A stretch of DNA of 64,000 bases. It comes from Sphingomonas gei (GTDB taxonomy: Bacteria; Pseudomonadota; Alphaproteobacteria; Sphingomonadales; Sphingomonadaceae). A program made the position numbers and the translations under genes. Positions 51,801 to 63,800 of this stretch are shown here, piece by piece; position 1 is the stretch's first letter, and the number at the start of each line of letters is the position of its first letter. Location: contig NZ_SRXT01000003.1 of assembly GCF_004792685.1 (NCBI RefSeq), positions 186,001-250,000 of the forward strand, given 5' to 3'. Below the pieces are notes generated by a model. It ran no database searches. It was not told the origin of the DNA and worked only from the letters and a program-made list of their open reading frames with translations.

Positions 51801-54800
51801 GGGGCAACCGGGGCGGGAACCCGCAGCGATCCGGGCAGTCTGGCCGGGGCCGATGCCTCGAGCGCGCAATATATCGTGCTGCTCAACGATCCCACGGGCG
51901 GTCAGGACGTGTTCGATGCCGCGAGCGCGGGGGGATCGTTCGATCTCGCCGCCGGCCAGTCGCTGGTCAGCTTCCTCAACGGCGATTTCGTCGCGGTCAG
52001 CGGCGCGGGTCTGCCCGCCAATCTGATCGTCAGCGGGCTGGGCCCAAGCGGCATCACCAATGTCTATGCGGGTTCGGGCGGCGCGGTGCTGACCAGCACG
52101 GCGGCCGGATCCGCAACGGTCAACCTCGCCAGCAACAGCAGCATCGATGGCCTGGTCATCCGCAACGCCGGCGGCGACGTCGGTGTCGAGGGCAGCGCCG
52201 TCAGCAATGTCCGGATCGTCAATTCGAGCATCAGCGGCGCGGCCGGCGCGATCGCGATCAGCGACGGCGGCACGGCCAGTTCGGTCCAACTGACGCATCT
52301 CGATCTCGCCTCGACTTCGGGCACGACGCTCGCGTTGAGCGGGGCGGGAGCCGGCACGCTGACAGTGTCCGCCGCGGACGTCGACATCGCCGCGACGGGC
52401 AGCAGCGCGGCGCTGTCGCTGGCCGACGTGACTTCGGGCGGGATCGGCTTCGGCGCAGTATCCACCGGCACCGCCGCCGCCGGCGCGGTTTCGGTCCAGA
52501 ACCTCAGCGGCGGCGATCTGGTGTTCGGCAGCATCGCGGTCGGCGGAACCGCAGCGGGCGAGGGCGTGTCGATCAGCGACAGCAGCAGCACGGTCACCGT
52601 GCAGTCGATCAGCGTGAGCGGCAGTGCTGCAGACGCGGTCCGCCTGGTGAACAATAGCGGCGCGATCACTATCGGGAGCATCAGCGCGAGCGGCGTCGGC
52701 GGCGATGGCGTCCAGCTGACCGCCAATGGCGCAGTGACGATCGGCAGCCTGACGGTGAGCGGCGCGGGCAACACCGGCCTCGCGATCGAGAACAGCCTCG
52801 GCGCGGTTACCATCGGTAGCGGCGCGATCAGCGGCGTCACGGTGGGGGTAGGGGTCGACGGCGTCGCAGCCGGCAGCGTGGTGTCGATCGGTGGCCTCAC
52901 CGTCAACGGCACCTCGGCGGCGGGCGTTTCAATCGCCGGCATCGACGGCAGCCTCGGCTTTACCGGGACGACCAGCATTTCGGGGGTTGGCACCTCGGGC
53001 ATCGTGCTCGGTTCGGGGAGCACTGGCGCGATCGCGTTCGGCGCCGTCGACATCACCGGTCTCGGTGCCGGCCGTACCGGCGTCATGGCGCGCGCGGCTT
53101 CCGGCACGATCAGCTTCAACACGCTCGACATTTCGGGCAGCTCGACCACCGGCACGCGCGGCATCGATTTGACCGGCGCGACGTTCGCCACCAATTTCAC
53201 GACCGCCGAGAGCGGGAGCATCACCGGCGTCGGCGTGGGCATCGACCTGACCAACGCCGCGATTACCGGCAATTTCCGCTATGGCGACGGCTCGAACATC
53301 GATGCCGACGGCGCGGCGTCGTCGATCAGCGCAGTCACGCCGATCGTCGTCACCGGCATCAACGCGGGCACGGGCAGCTATAATTTCCTCGACGTCGTGC
53401 TCACCGGCGACACCAGCACGCTGACTACCTCGGCGACGCTGTATTTCGTCAAGGCGGGCGCTACCGGTGTCGGTACGCTCGCCGATCCGGGGAGCCTCGC
53501 CGGCGCCGAGGGCTCCCCGGCGAACACGATAATCCTACTCAACGATCCGGCCGGCGGTCAGGACGTGCTCGACGCCGCGGGCGCCGGCGGCTCGCTCGAC
53601 TTGACCGTGGGGCAGAGCCTGCTCAGCTTCCTCGGCAGCGACACGATGCTGCTGCCGGGCGGCGCGCCGGCCAACCTGCTGCTCTTCGGCGTCACGCCGG
53701 GACAGGTCATCAATCCTTATACCGGATCGGGCGCGCCGATCCTCACCACCAGCGTCGCGGGCGCCAACACCGTCACGCTCGGCGGCGGAAACGTGATCGC
53801 CGGCGTCATCGTCCAGTCCGGCGCAGGTGCCGGAGTGGGCATCTTCGGCAGCGGTACCGCCAATGTGGTGATCCGCAACAGCGAAATTTCGGGTCAGGCC
53901 GGCGCGATTCGCCTGGTCGACGGCGGAGCTGCGGCCAACGCGGCGCTGAGCAACCTGTGGCTCCACTCGGCCGGCGGCAACGTCCTCGAAATCGACGGCA
54001 GCGGCGGCGGCACTTTCGCCATAACTGCCTTGACTGGCATCAACATCGAGGGCGGCAACGGCGAAACCGGCGGCTTGGTCGCCACTGACGTGCTGTTCGA
54101 CGCCGACCTTGCTACCGCAGGAGCACAAAGTATCGTCGGCGCGCTCGCCGTCGGCTTCCCCAGCGCCCGTGTCGACGGCGTCGGAGTCAGCATCACTGGC
54201 GCCGGCAGTCTCGACCTCGTCAGCCTGATCGTCGTCAACGCCAACGATGTCGGCGTCGAGCTGATCGGCGGGGGGGCGCTCACCGCGATCGTCGAGGCTG
54301 GATCGATCGACACCCTCGGGGGCACCGCGCTCGCCGGCCAGAACGCGGCGCTGACGCTCAATTTCGGTAGTATCGCGGCCACTGATGGCGGGATCTTCAT
54401 GGTCGCGAACAGCGCGGCCAGTGCCGGGCAACCTGTGCTCAACGTTTTCAACCTCAACCTCACCGATGGCGGACTGATCCTTTCCGGCGGTGGCGAGTAC
54501 GTGTTCGCCAATGCGGCGATTACCGACACTGTCGGCGTGGCGGTGCTGCTCGGCGGCGCGGCCAATATCGACTATGCGGGTAACATCACCAGCGGCGTCG
54601 GCGCGAGCGCTACCATCATGGCGCTCGGGCACACCGGCACCGCCAGTTTCCACGACGGAACGATCGACGTCACCGATGGCGACGGCTTGCAGTTCCTCGA
54701 TGCCGACGGGACCTATAGCTTCACCGGCACCACGACGCTCCACGGCGGCGATGCCGGGATCAACGTCGCGAGCGATTCGTCGGGCACCTTCGCCTTCGGT

Positions 54801-57800
54801 GCGGGGACCAGCGTCACCAATGGCGCGGTCGCGAACTTCGTGCTGCAGAATTCGGACGCCAACGTCACGTATCTGGGCAGCCTGACCCAGGGGCTGAACA
54901 CCGACAATTTCGTAGTGAGCGGCCAGACCGGCGGCGTGCTCGACTTCTCGCAGGCGACTATCAGTGCCAGCGCGGGCTCGGGGCTGCTGTTCCTCGGAGC
55001 CGACGGCACCAGCACGCTGGGCGACGTCCAGCTTTCGGGCGGCGCGGGAATCGCGGTGGCGGGTTCGGCCGGGGCGATCAGCTTCGACAATGTCGATATC
55101 ACTGGCGTGGGCGCCAACCAGATCGCCGTCGACCTGACCGGGGCGACCGGCAACATCACGTTCCAGACGCTGGACATCGCCGGAACTTCGACCGTCGGTA
55201 GCAAGGGGATCGACCTCAGCGGATCGACCACCGCCGCCAATATCATCGTCAGCGAGAGCAGCAGCATCACCGGGGTCGGGATCGGCGTCGACCTCACCAA
55301 TGCCGCGATCACCGGAAGCTTCCGCTACGGCGATGGCTCCAACACCGATGCCGACGGCGCCGCCTCGACGATCAGCGCGAGCGTGCCGATCGAGATCGCC
55401 GGCCTCAACGGTGCGGTCGGAACCTACGACTTCGCCGATGTGAACCTGATCGGCGACACCAGCCGGCTGGTGACTTCCGCCACGACCTATTTCGTCGCCG
55501 CGGGCGCCACCGGGGCGGGGACGATGGCCGATCCAGGAAGCCTCCCCGGCGCCGAGGCTTCGGGCGCGCAGGTCATCATATTGCTCAACAACCCGGCGGG
55601 CGGACAGGACACGCTCGATGCCGTCGATGCGGGCGGCAGTTTCGATCTGACCGCGGGGCAATCGCTGCTCGGCTTCCTGAACGGCGATACGCTGACGCTG
55701 CCAGGCGGCGGGCCTGCGAACCTGGTGCTGTTCGGGCTGACCCCGGGGCAGATCGTCAATCCGTTCACAGGCTCGGGCGCGCCGGTGCTCACGCATTCGG
55801 GGGCCGGTAATCCGCTCACCCTCGCGTCGAACACGCTGGTCGACGGGATCATCGTCGACGCGCCGAACGGACCCGGCATCGTCGCGCTCGGCGCCGCCAA
55901 CGTCACGATCCGCAACAGCGTGGTCAGCGCCAGCCAGAGCGCGATCCTGCTGGCCGACGGCGCCGGAAATGCCAGCGCCTGGCTGCGCAATCTCCAGCTT
56001 TCCTCGTCGGGCGGCGCGGTGCTCGATCTCGACGGCAGCGGTGCTGGCACGCTCACCATCACCGGGCTCGACGGCATCACCATCGCCGGCGGCAATGGCG
56101 AGACTTCAGGGATCCTCGGCGTCGGCGTGGTCTTCGACGCCGATCTGGCGACCGCGGGCTATCAGGCCGTCACCGGCACGCTCCAGATCGGCACCACAGC
56201 AGCGCGGATCGGCGGCAATGGCGTGTATCTCGACCAGGCCGAAGGCGCGACCGACTTCACCTTCGATATCGCGACCGATGGCGGTTCGGGCCTCTACGCC
56301 GCGGGCGGCGCCGGTGGATTCAGACTCGGCGTCGCCGGCGGCACGATCGACACGATCAATGCCGGCGCCGCCGATTACGGCCTGATCCTGCAGGACCTGT
56401 CTTCGTCGGTGACGCTGGGTTCGCTATCGTATGCGGGGGTCGCCACCGGGGTGTGGACCCAGAATGTCGGCGGGATCGGTGCGGGCGGATCGGCGCTCGA
56501 CGTGGCCAGCCTGACCGTGGCCGACGGTGCCGCCCAGGCGATCGCCATGACCGGCAGCGCCACCGGCAGCTTCCGCTTCGGCGCGGGCTCGACGATCGGC
56601 ACCACTACCAACCCCGCCGCGATCACGCTCTCCAACACCGGCGCCAGCATCTTCACCTATGCAGGCGCCATCAACTACGCCGGTGCCGATGCTGTGCTCG
56701 ACGTCAGCGGCGGCCATAACGGCACGGTCAACTTCACCGGAACGATCGACGCGGCGAGCGGCACCGGGCTCGTCTTCGACAATGCCGACGGCACTTATAA
56801 TTTCACCGGCAGTTCCACCCTTGCCGCCGGGATCCGCATTTTCAACGGATCGGCGGGCAGCTTCAGCTTCGGTTCCGGCACAGCGATAACCAGCCCCGGC
56901 GGGATCGCGGTCGACATCCAGGATTCGACTGCGTCGGTCGGCTATGCCGGCACGATCACCTATGGGAGCGCCGGGTTCGCTGCGATCAACGTCGTCAACC
57001 ATTCGGGCGGCACGATCAGCTTCACCGGCCCCATCGACGTCAGCACCGGGGCGGGCATCAATTTCGGCAATGCCGACGGCGCCTATCAATTCACCGGTGT
57101 CACGACGCTCGACGCGGGCGCGGCGGGCATCATCATCGCCAATGGTTCGGGTGGCGTCTTTACCTTCGGGACGGACACGACGGTCGTCACGACCGGCGGC
57201 TCGGCGCTCGCGGTGTCGAACTCGACCGCCTCGATCGACTATCTCGGCTCTGCCTCTGCGTCCGGCGGCACGGGGATCAGCATCACCGATCATAGCGTCG
57301 GCACGATCGACTTCTTCGGTGCGACGCTCGACCTGAATGGTGGCACGACCATCGGCTTCGACAATGCCGACGGCACCTATGCGTTCGGCGCGTTCGCGAC
57401 GACCGGCGGTTCGGGAATTGCGGTCCTCAATGGCTCGGCGGGCAGCTTCACGTTCGGGGATGTCGACATCGCCGGTCTCGGCGCGGGCCAGACCTCAGTC
57501 GACCTCACCGGGGCGACCGGCAACGTCACGTTCCAGACGCTCGACATCGCCGGCAGCGGCGGCACCGGCATCGACCTGACCGGATCGACCACCGCCGCGA
57601 ATATCATCATCACCGAGAGCAGCAGCATCACCGGCGTCGGCGTGGGTGTCGATCTCACCAATGCCGCGATCACCGGAACCTTCCGCTACGGCGACGGCTC
57701 GAGTGTCGATGCCGATGGCGCAGCATCATCGATCAGTGCAGTCACGCCGATCGCGATCGCCGGGTTGAACCCCGGGGTGGGGACGTACAATTTCGCCGAT

Positions 57801-60800
57801 GTCGTGCTGACCGGCGATACCACCGGGCTACAGACCAGCAGCACGATCTTCTGGGTCCAGGCCGGTGCGACCGGTGCGGGCACGCGCAGCGATCCGGGCA
57901 GCCTTGCCGCCGCCGAAGCATCGGGCGTCGACGTCATCATCCTGCTCGATACGCAGGCCGGTGCCGGCCAGGACCTGATCGACGCCGCATCGGCGGGGGG
58001 CGCGCTGGATCTCGCGGCCAATCAGCGTTTGCTGGGCTTCCTGAACGGCGACACGCTGAGCGTTGGCGGGGGCGCTCCGGCGAACCTGGTGCTGTTCGGC
58101 ATCGCTGGCGGCACCGTCAGCAATCCCTATGCGGGTTCGGGCGCGGCGTTGCTCACCACCACCCAGGCCGGTGCCAACACCGTCAACCTGGCCTCGGGCG
58201 CGCTGATCGACGGCGTCCAGATCGGCAATCTCGACGCAAGGGGCGTGTACGGCGCCGGCGTGGCGGGAGTCGCCATCCGCAACAGCGTGATCTTCGGCGG
58301 CGTCAGCGCGATCGAGATCATCGACAACGGCGTCGCCTCCGATGTTGCGTTCAGCAACCTCGGCCTGTCGAGCGGCAGCGGCGACGTGCTTTCGCTGATC
58401 GGGAGCGGCGGCGGCCAGCTGACCGTTTCGCAGCTCGCCAATATCACCATCGCCGGCGGCAACAGCGGCGGCGGGCTGCACAGCGAAGACGTCATCTTCG
58501 ACGCGGACCAGGTTGCGGCGGGGTTCCAGGCCGTGGTCGGCACGGTGGCCATCGGCAGTTCGACGAGCCGGGTCGGGGGCGCCGGTCTGGTCCTCGATGG
58601 CGCGACCGGCGCGCTCAGCCTCGGCGCGACGGTGTTCAACGCCGACGGCGACGGCATCTTCGCCGATGGTGGCGCTGCCGGCTTCACGCTGACGATCACC
58701 GGCGGAACCATCGACACCGTGATCGCGGCCTCGGGCTCGGCGCTCGATCTGTCCAATCTCTCGGCCGACCTCCAGCTCGCGAACGTCACGTATTCCGGCC
58801 CGGACTTCGGCGTGCGCGCGAGCAATGTAGCCGGCGTCGGCACCGGCGGGCGCGCCCTGGACGTTTCCCAGCTCACCGTCGCGGCGGGCGCAGATTCGGG
58901 AATATCGCTCCTCGGCACGACAAGCGGCAATTTCAGCTTCGGCAGCGCTTCGTCGATTGTCGGAACCACGGTCGCCGGCGTCGCGCTCGCCAATACCGGC
59001 AGCGGCGCGTTCGATTATGCGGGCGGGATCACCGGAATTACCGCCGGGGCGTTGGTCTCGGTGAGCAACGGGGACGTCGGCACCGCCGTGTTCTCGGGCA
59101 CGCTCGGCGCGACCGGCGGCACCGGACTGCGGTTCGACAATGCCGACGGCATTTATAGCTTTACCGGCACTACCACGCTCAACGGCGGCGATGCCGGACT
59201 CGACATCCTCAATGGCTCGGGCGGGACCTTCAATTTCGGCAGCGGCACTGCGATCACCAGTCCGAGCGGGATCGGCATCGACATCCGAAACTCGACCGCG
59301 GCGGTCACCTATTCGGGCACGTTGACCTATGCCACGGCGGGAAATGCCGCGGTCTCGATCCTCAATCACTCGGCCGGAACGATCTCCTTCGAGCCGCTGA
59401 GCAGCCTGAACGTCACCAACGGCACCGGGCTGCAGTTCGACAATGCCGACGGCGCCTACACCTTCGCCGGCACTGCGACGCTGAACGGCGGCGATGCCGG
59501 TATCGACATTCTCAACGGTTCGGACGGGGTCTTCACCTTTGGTACGGGCATTTCGATCACCAGCCCGAGCGGCACGGGGTTCAATGTTCAGAACGCGACT
59601 GCCGACATCACCTATTCCGGCGGCCTGACCTACGCCACCGCAGGGCAGTTCGCGATCGACATCGCCAATCACACGAGCGGCACGATCACCTTCCAGACCG
59701 GCACGCTCAATCTGACCAATGGCAGCGGCGTGCGGTTCGACAATGCCGACGGCATCTATGATTTCACCGGCACCACCACGCTTTCGGGGGTTTCGGGCGG
59801 CATCGCCATCGGCAATGGTTCGAGCGGAGCCTTTGATTTCGGATCGGGCACCAGCGTCAACGCGACGGTGCTGGGGCTGTCGCTGGCCAACTCGACGGCG
59901 ACCGTGACCTTCTCCGGCACGCTGGCCTCGAGCATCGGGGTCGCCTTTGCCGCGCTCGACGATCAGAGCACGCTCGACATGACGTTGGCCACGCTGAACG
60001 TCACCAACGGTCTCGGCATCAATTTCAACAATGCGGACGGCGTCTACGATTTCGGCTCATTCGCACTTTCGGGCGGCGCCTCGATCGCGGTGGTCAACGG
60101 TTCGGGCGGCGCCCTGACCTTCGGTGACGTCGATATCGGCGATATCGGCAACGGCCAAACTGCAGTGAACCTCACCGGCGCGACCGGAGACGTGACCTTC
60201 AACACGCTTGACGTCACGGGCACCTCGGTCACGGGCAGCCGCGGCATCAACCTCAACGGCAACACCGGCGCGGGCGACATCGTCGTCACCAACAGCAGCA
60301 CGATCACCGGGGTCGGCGTGGGTGTCGACCTGACCAATGCGTCGCGCCCGGGCCTCTTCCAATATGGCGACGGCGAGAGCGTGGCCGACGTGGCTTCGAC
60401 GATCAGCGCTACCACGCCTCTGGTCATCACCGGTCTCAACAGCGCGATCGGCACCTATAATTTCGCCGATGTGAACCTTGTCGGCGACACCAGCGCGCTC
60501 GCGACTTCGGCGACCGTCTATTACGTGCTCGCCGGGGCGACCGGTGCCGGCACGCTTGCCGATCCCGGCAGCCTCGCGGGTGCCGAAGCGGCGACCGCCG
60601 ACTTCATCGTCCTGCTCAACGATCCCACCGGCGGGCAGGACCTGCTCGACGCGCTGGGCAGCAACGGCAACGATTCGCTGGTGCTCGATGCCAATCAGGC
60701 GTTGCGCAGCTTCCGCGACGGCAACACGATCGCCCTGCCGGGCGGCGCGCCCGCCAACCTGATCCTGACCGGCGTGACGCCAGGGCAGGTGGTCAATCCT

Positions 60801-63800
60801 TACGCCGCCTCCGCACCGACTGCGGCCGATCGTGCGCCGATCCTCACCACCACCGGTGCCGCCAATACCGTCACGCTGGCCAACAACAGCTTCGTCGGTG
60901 GCGTATTCGTGCAGAGCGTGGCGGGCAATGCGGCGATCTTCGGTTCCGGCGTGTCGGGCGTGACGATCTCGAACGCGACGCTCGTCGGTGCCGGCGGCGG
61001 CCTGTCGCTCCTTGACGGCGGCGCAGCAGCGTCGGCGACGCTGACCAACCTCACCATCTCGGTCACCAGTGCCAGCGCCGCGCTGAACCTGAGCGGAGCA
61101 GGGGCGGGCGGGCTGACGCTGGGGGGTGCGGGGCTCAACGTGTCGCAGGGCGGCTCCGGTCAGTTGGTCGCGCTCAGCGACGTCGCGATCGCCGCCGGCG
61201 GCCTGAGTTTCGACGCGGCGATAGCGACTGCCACGGGCGGCGGCGTCGACCTGCTGTCGATCGGCGGCGCCGGCACGCTGAGCTTCTCGAGCATCTCGCT
61301 CAATGGCGCGACGGGCGCGGGCGTATTGCTCACCGATTCGAGCGCGACGGTCGATCTCGGCAACGTGACCGTATCCGGCGCCACCGGCGCGGCCATCGAC
61401 CTCGCGGACAATAGCAGTACGACCACGATCGGCATCGTCAACATAAGTGGCAGCGCCACCGGCATCCAGGCCGCCAACCTCACCGGCGCAGTGACCGTAG
61501 GCGACGCCACCATCGGCGGCGCCACCGTTGCGGGCATCCTGTTCGGCACCGGCAATAGCGGCACGATAACCTTCGGCAATGTCGACATCACCGGGGTGCC
61601 GGCCGGCGCCCGCGGGATCGACGCGCGCAACATGGGCGCTGGCGACGTCAGCTTCCTGACGCTCGACATCACTGGCGCCTCGGCCACCGGCACGCGCGGG
61701 ATCGACTTGACGGGCAACACCGGGGACGGCGACTTCGTCGTCACCGACAGCAGCGCGATCACCGGCGTCGGCGTGGGCGTTGACCTGACCAACGTGTCGC
61801 GCAGCGGGCTCTTCCAATATGGCGACGGCGAGAGCGTGGTCGACGTGGCTTCGACGATCAGCGCTACGACGCCTCTTGTCATCACCGGTCTCAACGGCGC
61901 GATCGGCACCTATAATTTCGCCGATGTGAACCTTGTCGGTGACACCAGCGCGCTCGCGACTTCGGCGACCGTCTATTACGTGCTCGCCGGGGCGACCGGT
62001 GCCGGCACGCTTGCCGATCCCGGCAGCCTCGCGGGTGCCGAAGCGGCGACCGCCGACTTCATCGTCCTGCTCAACGACCCCACCGGCGGGCAGGACCTGC
62101 TCGACGCGCTGGGCAGCAACGGCAACGATTCGCTGGTGCTCGATGCCAATCAGGCGTTGCGCAGCTTCCGCGACGGCAACACGATCGCCCTGCCGGGCGG
62201 CGCGCCCGCCAACCTGATCCTGACCGGCGTGACGCCAGGACAGGTGGTCAATCCATTCGGCGTGGCGGGGGATCTGCCCGTCGACCGCGCGCCGATCCTG
62301 GCCACCACCGGCGCGGCTGCAACGCTGATCCTGGCCAACAATGCCTCCGTCGATGGCGTGTTCGTCCAGGGCGTGAGCGGGCAGGCCGCGGTGCAGGGCA
62401 GCGGCGTATCGGGCGTGACGCTTTCGAACGCGACCTTCTCGGGCGGCGGAATCGCGCTTCGCCTGACGGACGGGGCTGCCGCCGCCTCGGCTACGTTGAC
62501 CAACCTCACTCTGTCGGCCAGCGGAACGAACACTGCCCTGGCATTGAGCGGCGCGGGTGCCGGCGCGCTGACCGTGACCGGCTCGGGCAACAGCGTGACC
62601 CACAGCGGCTCCGGCGCTTTGCTGACGATCAACGACGTGCTCATCGGCGGCGCCAATCTCGGCTTCACCGATGTGACGTCGACGGCGACCGGCGGCGGCG
62701 TCGATCTTGGCCTGATCACCGGCTTCGGGACACTCAGCTTCGGCAGCATCACGGTTGCCGGCGCGACCGGAACGGGCGTCTCGCTCCACAATTCGAGCAC
62801 CTTCGTCGACCTCGGCAACGTCACCGTGTCGGGCGCCGTGGGGACTGGAATCGCGCTGACTTCGAACAGCGCCGCGATCACGATCGGCACCGTCGACGTG
62901 AGCGCGAGCGCGACCGGGATCTCGGCGTCGGGGCTCACCAGCACGCTCACTGTGGGAGACGGCACGATCGACGGCGCGACGGTCGCCGGCATCCTGATCG
63001 GTACGGGCAATACCGTGCTGCTCGACTTCGGCAATATCGACGTCACCGGACTGCAGGCCGGCGCGCGCGGCGTCGACGCGCGCCTGACCGGGCTGAGCAA
63101 CGTGTTCTTCGCGACGCTCGACGTCGACGGCGCCTCGGCGGTCGGCACACGCGGCATCGATCTCACCGGCAATACCAGCGGCAGCGCCTTCATCGTCAGC
63201 GAAAGCAGCGCGATCACCGGGGTAGGTATCGGCGTAGACCTCACCAACGCCTCGCGCTCCGGCACCTTCCGCTATGGCGACGGTTCGAACATCGACGCCG
63301 ATCTGGCCGCCTCGACGATCGACGCCACCACGCCGATCGTCATCGCCGGTATGAACGGCGCCACCGGGTCCTATGATTTCCGCGACGTGACTCTCGTCGG
63401 CGACACCAGCCCGCTCGAGGTCAGCGCCTTCTTCGTCCGGGCAGGGGCGAGCGGCGTGGGCAGTCGGTTGGACCCCGGCAGCCTCGCGGCGGCCGATGCC
63501 TCGACCGCAAGCTTCATCGTCCTGCTCGATACCCAGGCCGGGGCGGGCAGCTTCGACACGCTTTCGGGCACGCTCTCGCTCGCCGACGGCCAGTCGCTGC
63601 TGAGCTTCCGCGACACCGACACGTTTAATGTCGGCGGCGGTGCGCCGCCCAATGTCTTCGTGTTCAACATCACCACCGGCACGATCACCAATCCCAACAG
63701 CGGATCGGGCGCGCCGCTGCTGACCTCGGCGAATGCCATCGGCACCGTGCAACTTGGTGGTACCAGCGTAGTCGACGGCGTCGTGGTCTCGAACACCGGT

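Noticed and set aside
60057..63752. A 1,231-codon open frame on the minus strand (and similar long minus frames at 49.8-60 kb)
   Set aside because: It is antisense to the adhesin. GC-rich, repeat-coded glycine/alanine/threonine codons leave the opposite strand free of stops. The translation is a repetitive Arg/Asp/Gly-rich string with no known motif, and the plus frame is open throughout with a signal peptide.
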